Positions 57,725-64,000 of a DNA stretch of 64,000 bases are shown here, one piece after another. The first letter of the stretch is position 1, and every line of letters begins with the position of its first letter. This stretch comes from Solibacillus sp. FSL W7-1436 (GTDB lineage Bacteria > Bacillota > Bacilli > Bacillales_A > Planococcaceae). A program made the translations under genes and the position numbers. The notes under the pieces were generated by a model that searched no databases, had not been told where the DNA came from, and was given only the letters and a program-made list of their open reading frames with translations. The DNA is taken from the NCBI RefSeq assembly GCF_038007305.1, contig NZ_JBBOWV010000001.1:1-64000 (forward strand), in the 5' to 3' direction.

Positions 57725-58109
57725 GCATGGGCACCCCCAGTAGACGTTCCTTCAAAGTCAGTTTCACTTGACCTTCTTGCTGTAATTGTTTTTTACCGGC
57801 CTTTGTTAACACGTAACACTTAACGCCGTCATTCCAACTGGCAAGCACAATTCCCTCATTTTCCTGTTCATGTAGAATGGAATAAATCATGCCCTCATTG
57901 TTGATCACATCCCGAACTCCCCTTACATGGAGTAACTGTGTAATTTCAATACCGGATTTTGCTTCGAAAAGAAGGGATAAAATAACTTTTTTCAACTCAT
58001 CGACGCTTAACTGGCGCTGAACATGTTGTTTATGCTGCTCTATGAACTTCGTGCTGGAAAATGCAGTGCAATCCATCGCCTTTTTCAGATTTTTTAAACG
58101 ATCATCCAT
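57714..58109 (-). CDS. PadR-like winged-helix regulator
   Basis: A 131-residue protein. Residues 30-110 look like a PadR winged helix: LSVDELKKVILSLLFEAKSGIEI, EGMIYSILHEQENEGIVLASW and CYVLTKAGKKQL. An N-terminal helix (about 1-28) is added. The ATG at 58109 overlaps the stop of the sigma gene by eight bases, and its own end overlaps the SEDS start. In similar operons the PadR-like protein and the prefix-domain membrane protein are thought to act together. That function is inference here. Confidence 0.78.
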   Translation of the reverse strand: MDDRLKNLKKAMDCTAFSSTKFIEQHKQHVQRQLSVDELKKVILSLLFEAKSGIEITQLLHVRGVRDVINNEGMIYSILHEQENEGIVLASWNDGVKCYVLTKAGKKQLQQEGQVKLTLKERLLGVPMHAE

Positions 58110-58647
58110 TTTCTTCACGCTCCAGATGTTTTTTTAATAGCTGCTTTCCTTTTCGAAGTCTTGTTTTTACTGTGCTCTCATTGATTTGCAGTACATCGGC
58201 CATTTCCTTCATCGACTGATCTTCGTAATAACATAGATAAATCACTTCACGGTATTTGATCGGCAGCGCCATGACTGCCTTTACCAAGTTAGCATCTTCC
58301 TGCTGTTGAAGGACTTCCTGTTCTACGGAAATACTGCTTTCCACTTGCATAAAAACTTCATTATCTTTTGCTTCGACATTTTTGGCATACCAGCTTTTCA
58401 GATAATCTTTCGAATGGTTAATGGCAATGCGCCAAAGCCACGTTTTTAGCGACGAACCATTCTGAAATGAAGGAAGCGCCCTGTAGCATTTGACGAAAAT
58501 TTCCTGGGTCAGATCCTCGGCAACCGAGTTGTTATGTACATATTGCATGACAAGCTTTAATACGTCTTCTCCGTAATGTTGCATAAGTTCATCTATAATC
58601 GCTTCATTTGATAAGTTAGCGGTATCATTTATTAAGTAACTTTCCAC
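58102..58647 (-). CDS. ECF-type RNA polymerase sigma factor
   Basis: A 181-residue sigma factor with region 2 (VMQYVHNNSVAEDLTQEIFVKCYRAL and TWLWRIAINHSKDYLKSW) and region 4 (LPIKYREVIYLCYYEDQSMKEMADVLQINESTVKTRLRKGK). No region 3 is present. The GTG at 58647 follows AAAGGAGG. No standard anti-sigma gene is adjacent; instead a PadR-like and a SEDS protein follow. A TATAAT (58682-58687 on the minus strand) lies upstream, and the 21-bp motif array starts about 27 bases before it. Confidence 0.92.
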   Translation of the reverse strand: MESYLINDTANLSNEAIIDELMQHYGEDVLKLVMQYVHNNSVAEDLTQEIFVKCYRALPSFQNGSSLKTWLWRIAINHSKDYLKSWYAKNVEAKDNEVFMQVESSISVEQEVLQQQEDANLVKAVMALPIKYREVIYLCYYEDQSMKEMADVLQINESTVKTRLRKGKQLLKKHLEREENG

Positions 58648-58681
58648 CGGAATACCTCCTTTCACCAATTAGACGAGCCCC

Positions 58682-58687
58682 ATTATA
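58682..58687 (-). promoter_or_regulatory. Putative -10 of the ECF sigma operon
   Basis: TATAAT on the minus strand, 35 bases before the GTG of the sigma gene. No good -35 is seen. A GAAACC about 14 bases upstream and a CGTC downstream recall ECF promoter elements, but their spacing of about 21 is too long. Confidence 0.4.
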
Positions 58688-58713
58688 GGAAAGTTTGGTT
58701 TCTTGAACGGAAT

Positions 58714-58887
58714 TTCTAATATATTTGCAGATCTTCTAATATAAATTTTTATGTTCTAATAAAATAGCAATCTTCTAATATATCGGCCGGATGTTCTAAT
58801 ATAGGTTCCTTTTTATCTAATATCGCAGCCGGATTTTCAAATATCCCTATGATTTGTTCTAATATCTCGCAACAATGTTCTAATATA
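58714..58887 (+). repeat. Left array of TTCTAAT motifs at ~21-bp spacing
   Basis: TTCTAAT begins at 58714, 58734, 58754, 58773, 58794, 58857 and 58878. The variants ATCTAAT (58815) and TTCAAAT (58836) fill the gap, giving nine units at 19-22 base steps. Each is usually followed by AT, and the 10-12 bases between units differ. On the minus strand the motif reads ATATTAGAA. It is directly upstream of the ECF sigma operon. Confidence 0.85.
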
Positions 58888-58961
58888 AACGATACGCAAG
58901 TCAAGTGCAGAATCTTGTGTAAAATGCTTTTTGGGTTTTTGTATGTGCTCTTTGTTAGTTG

Positions 58962-59009
58962 ATATAGGATTTCTAGGAAAGGGCTAGCCCTTTCCTAGAA
59001 ATCCTATAT
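58962..59009. repeat. 48-base perfect palindrome inside the IS
   Basis: The sequence is its own reverse complement around 58985/58986 (centre GGGCTAGCCC) with no loop. It lies 24 bases behind the transposase stop. It may terminate transposase transcripts or block read-through from outside. Confidence 0.85.
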
Positions 59010-59032
59010 TTCGCGCTTTACTATTCACTTTT

Positions 59033-60220
59033 TTATTCTTCTACATACACGTTTTTATAACTAAACATAGGTGATTTCTTCTTTATCTCATCATCAATAT
59101 CCATTAATACTGCGCCGATTAGACGGGTTGCCGAGTCATGATTCGGAAAGATTCTAATTACTTTTTCTCTCCGTCTAATTTGTTGATTAATATTTTCTAC
59201 CCGGTTCGTTGTTCGGATAAAGCGGTGAATCGCCGGTTTAAACTGATAGTATTGTGTCACTTCATCGAAACCTTGTTCCAATACATCCATCGCTTTTTCA
59301 TATTTATCCACTTCACTGTATTCATCTTGGAGAGCCTGGTATTTTAACTTGGCATCTTTTAATGTATCTTCCCGGAAAATAGCAGCTACTTTACGACGAA
59401 AAGCTCGGGTATCTTTTTTCGGAAGTTTTGTAAAAATATTTCGTGTAAAATGGAAGAGGCAGCGTTGCCAGCCTGTCCCTAAAAAGCATTCAGAAATGGC
59501 TTTCTTCAAGCCTACATGCGCATCCGAAATAACTAGTTCAGGCTTGTTCAGTCCACGCTCCAGAAGCTCTTGGAAAAAGCCTTTCCAGGCTGTATAACTC
59601 TCCACGCTCGCCACTTTAAACCCAATGATTTCTGTCTTTCCATCCGCTCTTAATCCCGCCGCTATATAAACCGCCTTTGACACAATTTTGCGGTTTTCCC
59701 GCACTTTGATATACATGGCATCTACATATAAAAACGCAAAGTGACAATGGTCAAGTTTACGGCTGGCCCACTCTTTAATAAGCGGATCCAAACGCTTCGT
59801 TAGTGTAGAAATAAAAGAGGCGGATACCGTTTCGCCAATGAGTTCCTCTACGATTTTTGTCACGCGACGTGTGGAAACGCCCTGTACAACCATTTCCATC
59901 ATCGACAGAATAAAGGCTTTATCCATCCGTTGATGACGTTCAAATAAAGTCGTCGAAAACTTTCCGTCACGTGTACGAGGAACCTTCAGCGTAATTCTTC
60001 CAATCGCCAATGTATAATCGCGTTCGTAATAACCATTACGCTGGGTTACCCGTGTATCATTTCGCTCATAAGCTTCCGCCTGAAGATAGGCGTCACGTTC
60101 ATGTTCCATGTATTGATTGAGCATTAAAATAACCGAAGACTTAATGATATTGTCCATATTCGATTCAAGTATCGCTGCTTCAATTTCTTCTAAGTTTAGG
60201 TTAAGATTAAGTTGAGTCAT
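59033..60220 (-). CDS. IS256-family transposase
   Basis: A 395-residue DDE transposase (Mutator-like). LYVDAMYIKV (about 167-176) holds the first Asp, PELVISDAHVGLKKAI (about 225-240) the second, and TTNRVENINQQIRRREK (about 335-350) the Glu. LGTGWQRCLFHFTRNI matches the family signature with CxxH. The ATG at 60220 follows TTAGGAGG. The frame is complete, so the element may be active. Confidence 0.96.
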   Translation of the reverse strand: MTQLNLNLNLEEIEAAILESNMDNIIKSSVILMLNQYMEHERDAYLQAEAYERNDTRVTQRNGYYERDYTLAIGRITLKVPRTRDGKFSTTLFERHQRMDKAFILSMMEMVVQGVSTRRVTKIVEELIGETVSASFISTLTKRLDPLIKEWASRKLDHCHFAFLYVDAMYIKVRENRKIVSKAVYIAAGLRADGKTEIIGFKVASVESYTAWKGFFQELLERGLNKPELVISDAHVGLKKAISECFLGTGWQRCLFHFTRNIFTKLPKKDTRAFRRKVAAIFREDTLKDAKLKYQALQDEYSEVDKYEKAMDVLEQGFDEVTQYYQFKPAIHRFIRTTNRVENINQQIRRREKVIRIFPNHDSATRLIGAVLMDIDDEIKKKSPMFSYKNVYVEE

Positions 60221-60377
60221 ATTAATTCCTCCTAATGTTTTGGTCGCACAATACATTTACCCAGGAATTGATATGACTTTTCACTTTTACACAATTATAT
60301 ATACATATTCGATACGCACATTTTTTCAGCCCTAAACTTACTAAAAAACTCGAATGCGTCTTCAAAATCCATCCAAG

Positions 60378-60450
60378 TTCTAATAACCTCGTTACTTTTT
60401 CTAATAACCGGCTTAATTCTTCTAATAACCGGCACCATTGTTCTAATAAA
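60378..60450 (+). repeat. Right array of TTCTAATAA motifs, exact 21-bp spacing
   Basis: TTCTAATAA begins at 60378, 60399, 60420 and 60441, exactly 21 bases apart; three of the four are followed by CC. The bases between differ. On the minus strand each unit reads TTATTAGAA, so one frame gives a heptad LLE-x4. With the IS and one target copy removed, the last left unit and the first right unit would be 80 bases apart. Confidence 0.88.
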
Positions 60451-60462
60451 AGCCTGACCAAT

Positions 60463-60493
60463 CAAAAAGAGCACTCCGCATAAAGCAGAGTGC
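60463..60493 (-). terminator. Terminator of the pheA-DCC unit
   Basis: GCACTCCGC pairs with GCAGAGTGC (one mismatch) and TCTTTTTG follows on the minus strand. The right motif array begins just beyond it. Confidence 0.82.
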
Positions 60494-60504
60494 ACCTGAA
60501 AATT

Positions 60505-60894
60505 TTATAAAAATCGTTTTCGCTGTTCTGGTGACGGTAACATGCATTCCTGCTTTTTCCCGAACCATTTGTAGCGGTTTTTGGCAATCCACCGATACAC
60601 AAGATCCCGAACCGGTTTTGGTACAACAATAAATACATAAAACAACTTCCACAAACCTGATAAATTTCCTGTAATTTTAAGAGCGGCCGTCGATTCCGTA
60701 TAATGCCGGTCATTTTCTATATACACAATGCTGTCCGTTTTTTCCGGCACATCATACTTTTTCAACAAAGCTGCTCCAATATCACTTTGAAGCGAGGCAA
60801 ACTGAAACAATGCTTTCGGATCACGTTTTATAATAAACTGTACGCTTGCATCACAGAAATTGCACTCTCCATCAAATAGTAAGATTCGCTTCAT
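60505..60894 (-). CDS. DCC-family thiol-disulfide oxidoreductase-like protein (DUF393)
   Basis: A 129-residue protein with the DGECNFCD motif (about residues 8-15; a DxxCxxC pair) and the C-terminal YRWIAKNRYKWFGK region of the DCC/YuxK family. Redox activity is assumed from the CxxC and not proven for the family. The ATG at 60894 follows GAGGTG and lies 10 bases after pheA, so the two are co-transcribed. Confidence 0.88.
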   Translation of the reverse strand: MKRILLFDGECNFCDASVQFIIKRDPKALFQFASLQSDIGAALLKKYDVPEKTDSIVYIENDRHYTESTAALKITGNLSGLWKLFYVFIVVPKPVRDLVYRWIAKNRYKWFGKKQECMLPSPEQRKRFL

Positions 60895-60904
60895 GCTTTT
60901 CACC

Positions 60905-61777
60905 TCATTCCGGTGTGACGTATGTATAATATGTCCCGAGTGACTTTACTGTACAGCCGAGCGCAATCAGTTCTTCCACTGCGCCTTTCATCATCGGTTC
61001 CTCTTCATCTGCAAGTATATCAGTTATGAAGAAATAATTCCCTAGCCCGGTTTTAAGTGGTCGCGATTCAATCTTGCTCAAGTTCAGTTTACGCCAGGCA
61101 AATACCGAAAGTACTTGATGCAGCGCACCGGACACATCTGTCGGTAATGTAAGCATAAACGTTGTTTTCGGCTGTGCCTGCAGCGGTACTAAACCATGTT
61201 TTATATTTTGCTTCGATAAAACGAAGAAGCGCGTATGATTAAAATGAAAATCATGGATATTACGTTCGAGTATATGTAAATTATATTTTTCAGCGGCAGA
61301 AAAGTTCGCAACTGCGGCGATACAGCGGTCTTCCGTCCGGGAAACAAGCTCCGCTGCGGCAGCCGTTGAAGAATATGATGTCTGCCTTACGTCACCATGA
61401 TTGTAATATAAATATTTATGGCATTGTGCCAAGGCATGCGGATGTGAATAAATTTCTTCGATTGCCTCGCTATTTTCCGCGAATTTTTTATTTACTAATA
61501 AATGCTGCTGGATTTTCGACATGACTTCCGCTGTAACAAACAGTTCGGATTCATGATACAAATAGTCAATTGTCAGCGGAACAGAGCCTTCCAGTGCATT
61601 TTCCACCGGCACAACCGCCAGCTCCACTTTTCCTTCTGATACAGCTTCAATACATTCCGGGATGGACTTGTATGGAATATGCCAATCATTCGGGAACAAA
61701 CCCTTTGTCGCTAAATATGTAAATGATGCTTCCGGACCAAGGTAAGCAACTCTTTTTTCCCAATTTTTTTCTGACAT
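60905..61777 (-). CDS. pheA: Prephenate dehydratase
   Basis: A 290-residue enzyme that makes phenylpyruvate for phenylalanine. The catalytic domain has YLGPEASFTYLA, VPVENALEGSV and the NHTRFFVLSK motif with the conserved Thr-Arg-Phe. The C-terminal ACT domain has ESRPLKTGLGNYFFI for phenylalanine feedback. The ATG at 61777 follows GAGGTG. It is preceded by pheB and obg as in B. subtilis. Confidence 0.97.
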   Translation of the reverse strand: MSEKNWEKRVAYLGPEASFTYLATKGLFPNDWHIPYKSIPECIEAVSEGKVELAVVPVENALEGSVPLTIDYLYHESELFVTAEVMSKIQQHLLVNKKFAENSEAIEEIYSHPHALAQCHKYLYYNHGDVRQTSYSSTAAAAELVSRTEDRCIAAVANFSAAEKYNLHILERNIHDFHFNHTRFFVLSKQNIKHGLVPLQAQPKTTFMLTLPTDVSGALHQVLSVFAWRKLNLSKIESRPLKTGLGNYFFITDILADEEEPMMKGAVEELIALGCTVKSLGTYYTYVTPE

Positions 61778-61834
61778 TCTAGAGCACCTCAATTATAAGT
61801 TCTAAATTTTCTGTAAATTAACCCTATAAAGAAA

Positions 61835-61869
61835 GCTGTCCAATATGCCCTGAAACTTATTGGACAGCA
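61835..61869 (-). terminator. Hairpin between pheB and pheA
   Basis: GCTGTCCAATA pairs perfectly with TATTGGACAGC; only TTTCTTTAT follows on the minus strand. A second stem, CACTTTAA with TTAAAGTG, lies at about 61912-61934. Together they may reduce read-through into pheA. Confidence 0.6.
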
Positions 61870-61928
61870 ATTTTTATTTAATTATATTCTGATGCACTTG
61901 CACAGGAACAGCTCACTTTAAAGAAAAG

Positions 61929-62384
61929 TTAAAGTGCGCCTGAACTGATTACTTCGGCAGATTCGATAAATTCAAGTTGATTCAAGCTGCGAATAAGTTC
62001 ATCCAGCTCATAAGACATGCTTGTCACATCTAAAGAAAGCGTCACATTGGCACGTCCTTGAATCGGAATCGTCTGGTGAATCGTCAGTACATTGCAATGG
62101 GCATCAGATACAGTTTCGAGTAATTTGGCAAGTGTACCTTTTCGATCTTGCAGTTGAATGAAAACCGTTAAAATACGCTCTTGCACAATCGAATGGAAAG
62201 GAAAAACTGCATCCCGATATTTATAAAATGCGCTGCGAGATAAATCCACTTCTTTTACCGCATCCCAAATGGATGAAACAGATCCTTTTTGCAATAATTG
62301 TTTAGCTTCCAATGTTTTTTGCATCGCATCTGTCAGGACATCTTCACGCACTAAGTAATATCGCTGATTTGCTACGTTTTTCAT
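61929..62384 (-). CDS. pheB: ACT-domain protein PheB
   Basis: A 151-residue protein of the UPF0735/PheB family. A helical N terminus (MKNVANQRYYLVREDVL...MQKTLEAKQLL, then SRSAFYKYRDAVFPF) precedes a C-terminal ACT domain (about 70-145). It is encoded between obg and pheA, and a role in phenylalanine regulation is assumed. GGGGG is six bases before the ATG at 62384. Confidence 0.92.
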   Translation of the reverse strand: MKNVANQRYYLVREDVLTDAMQKTLEAKQLLQKGSVSSIWDAVKEVDLSRSAFYKYRDAVFPFHSIVQERILTVFIQLQDRKGTLAKLLETVSDAHCNVLTIHQTIPIQGRANVTLSLDVTSMSYELDELIRSLNQLEFIESAEVISSGAL

Positions 62385-62401
62385 CGTCATCCCCCACTTA
62401 A

Positions 62402-63691
62402 TTAGTCGACAAAGTCAAATTCGAATTCCATTAAACGTACAGTATCGCCATTTTGGGCACCGCGTTTACGTAACTCTTCGTCGACACCCATTGCACGTAA
62501 CTGGCGAGCAAAGCGTCGAATACCGTCTTCACGGCTGAAGTCAGTCATTTTGAATAGGCGTTCGATTGTGTATCCTGAAAGCACATATGCACCATCATCA
62601 TCACGTGTAATTTCGAAGTCGCCACCTTGTCCTTCATGTTTGTACATTACAACTGCATCTGACTCTTCGTCGATTACATCATGTAATAAGAATTCAGGCG
62701 TTACTTCTAACAGATCCGCAATTTCAAATAGCAATGGTTTTAACCCTTGACGAGAAACCGCTGAAACCGGGAAGACCTTTACATCTTCTCCCACTTTCTT
62801 TTTAAACTCTTTCAAGTTTTCTTCGGCATTCGGCATATCCATTTTGTTTGCTACGACAATTTGAGGACGCTCAAGTAATCGTAAATTATACTGTTCAAGC
62901 TCATTATTAATTGTTACATAATCATCATAAGGTTCGCGGCCTTCCATACCTGACATATCGATAACGTGAACGATGACACGTGTACGCTCGATATGACGCA
63001 GGAACTGCATCCCTAATCCGACACCTTGGTGAGCGCCTTCGATCAGACCAGGTAGATCTGCCATTGCGAATGAACGGCCATCATCTGTTTCCACCATACC
63101 TAAGTTCGGTACGATTGTTGTAAAATGATAAGCGCCGATTTTAGGTTTTGCAGAAGAAACAACAGATAGTAATGTCGATTTACCTACTGAAGGGAAACCA
63201 ACCAATCCAACATCCGCCAGTACTTTTAACTCTAAAATCACTTCCAGTTCCTGGCCCGGTTCGCCTTTTTCGGCTAGTTCCGGTGCAGGGTTGGAAGGTG
63301 TAGCAAAACGGCAGTTACCGCGTCCACCACGGCCTGCTTTAGCAATAATCGCTTGTTGGCCATGTTCAACTAAATCGGCAATGACTGTTTTTGTTTCCGC
63401 ATTCATTACAACTGTTCCCGGTGGCACTTTAACGATTAAATCTTCTGCACGACGACCGTGCATCCCTTTACTCATTCCGTGCTCTCCACGTTCAGCTTTG
63501 AAGTGACGTTTGTAACGGAAATCCATTAACGTACGTAAACCTTCTTCTACTTCAAAAACTACATTACCGCCACGTGCTCCGTCTCCACCTGCCGGCCCAC
63601 CATTTGGTACATACTTTTCACGGCGGAAGGCAACCATTCCATCCCCGCCGTCTCCACCTTTAACATAAATCTTTACGTGATCGACAAACAT
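62402..63691 (-). CDS. obg: GTPase Obg (CgtA)
   Basis: A 429-residue essential GTPase in late 50S assembly and stress control. The glycine-rich OBG fold (about 1-157, [20 protein letters not shown]), the G domain with [14 protein letters not shown] near 165, [16 protein letters not shown] and NKMD, and the C-terminal OCT domain (about 345-429) are complete. GAGGAG precedes the ATG at 63691. It follows spo0B, as in B. subtilis. Confidence 0.98.
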   Translation of the reverse strand: MFVDHVKIYVKGGDGGDGMVAFRREKYVPNGGPAGGDGARGGNVVFEVEEGLRTLMDFRYKRHFKAERGEHGMSKGMHGRRAEDLIVKVPPGTVVMNAETKTVIADLVEHGQQAIIAKAGRGGRGNCRFATPSNPAPELAEKGEPGQELEVILELKVLADVGLVGFPSVGKSTLLSVVSSAKPKIGAYHFTTIVPNLGMVETDDGRSFAMADLPGLIEGAHQGVGLGMQFLRHIERTRVIVHVIDMSGMEGREPYDDYVTINNELEQYNLRLLERPQIVVANKMDMPNAEENLKEFKKKVGEDVKVFPVSAVSRQGLKPLLFEIADLLEVTPEFLLHDVIDEESDAVVMYKHEGQGGDFEITRDDDGAYVLSGYTIERLFKMTDFSREDGIRRFARQLRAMGVDEELRKRGAQNGDTVRLMEFEFDFVD

Positions 63692-63703
63692 TTCTTTCAC
63701 TCC

Positions 63704-64000
63704 TCATATGTGAATTACATATTTCCAACTTGTATTCGTCTGTTCATATGTTTCCACATTAAAAATATTCTGTTCTATTGAAAATGGCGACTGTTCCCAT
63801 TTTCCCTTTAAATGAAATAAAATATTCCATTTATCTTCATTTGATTCGATGTTTAACAGTAATTGATGCTCTTCATATGGATCAAGCTTGTCGTAAACAT
63901 GAATAATTGTGTTTTCCAAGTATTGAACAATCGCTTCATCGTACTTGCTTTGAATTGGTGTACTTACATCACTTGTCATGTTTAGCTGTAAAGCCGGATA
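63704..64000 (-). CDS. spo0B: Sporulation phosphotransferase Spo0B, C-terminal part
   Basis: An open frame of 98 codons that continues past the window edge, so the start is not seen. It lies 12 bases before obg, the place of spo0B in Bacillales. The visible part (SKYDEAIVQYLENTIIHVYDKLDPYEEHQLLLNIE) fits the degenerate ATPase-like C-terminal domain. The four-helix domain with the phosphorylated His would be outside the window. The call rests mainly on position. Confidence 0.72.
   Translation of the reverse strand, partial: YPALQLNMTSDVSTPIQSKYDEAIVQYLENTIIHVYDKLDPYEEHQLLLNIESNEDKWNILFHLKGKWEQSPFSIEQNIFNVETYEQTNTSWKYVIHI

Larger units (their letters stand above)
58899..60310 (-). mobile_element. 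IS256-family insertion sequence
   Basis: About 1412 bp bounded by the direct repeat GATACGCA (58891-58898 and 60311-60318; nine bases if the preceding C is counted). Both ends carry TTGTGTAAAA 16 bases in from the tip, like IS256 termini; the outer 16 bases match poorly. It holds one intact transposase gene. The 8-9 base duplication is typical of the family. Confidence 0.9.

Noticed and set aside
58714-60450. CRISPR array
   Set aside because: The repeats are only 7-10 bases with about 12-base spacers, and no cas gene is present.
60222-60461. A reading frame with LLE heptads over the right motif array
   Set aside because: It runs into the IS, and when the IS is removed it meets a stop within a few codons. 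No RBS is seen and the repeats on the left are out of register.

Overview
This window is a low-GC, endospore-forming Firmicute chromosome. The core gene order is that of the Bacillus subtilis spo0B-obg to lepA region, read mostly on the minus strand. The spore genes (gpr, spoIIP, sigK, spoVB, safA, spo0B) and the com, yqe, yrr and yrv/yrb neighbours point to Bacillales. The compressed order, with many B. subtilis genes missing between blocks, fits the Planococcaceae (Solibacillus/Lysinibacillus-like); that placement is inference. No tRNA, rRNA or CRISPR array was seen.

Layout from left to right. 1-9.7 kb: lepA, spoIIP, gpr, rpsT, holA, a small YqzM-like gene and the comE competence operon. 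9.8-17.2 kb: the yqeM-rsfS-yqeK-nadD-yhbY-aroE-yqeH-yqeG cluster, then divergent psd/pssA and an uninterrupted sigK. 17.3-26.3 kb: mtnN, yrrS, greA, udk, the tRNA wobble-uridine 5-methoxylation genes trhP2-trhP1-trmR, mltG, two DUF1292 genes, ruvX and ireB. 26.4-29.5 kb: alaS with a T-box leader. 29.5-37.7 kb is accessory-like: an MFS permease divergent from a Crp/Fnr regulator, a nucleoside transporter, recD2, an orphan eukaryotic-type HisA, a manganese catalase and a small YuzF-like protein. 37.7-46.5 kb: dtd, rel, apt, recJ, a LapA-domain protein and secDF. 46.6-53.7 kb: comN, spoVB, a YetF protein, yajC, tgt, queA, ruvB and ruvA. 53.8-56.4 kb: a coat-associated kinase-like gene, safA and niaR.

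56.4-60.5 kb is the most unusual part. A three-gene operon encodes an ECF-type sigma factor, a PadR-like protein and a SEDS (FtsW/RodA) protein with an N-terminal helical prefix domain. Upstream of it lies a set of TTCTAAT motifs repeated every ~21 bp. An IS256-family element with a target duplication has inserted into the locus, and four more motifs at exactly 21-bp spacing lie on its far side. 60.5-64 kb: a DCC-family protein, pheA, pheB, obg and the 3' part of spo0B.

Many genes use GTG or TTG starts placed by a clear Shine-Dalgarno. Several leaders carry hairpins that look like attenuators or RBS-sequestering structures (lepA, mltG, manganese catalase, yuzF-like).
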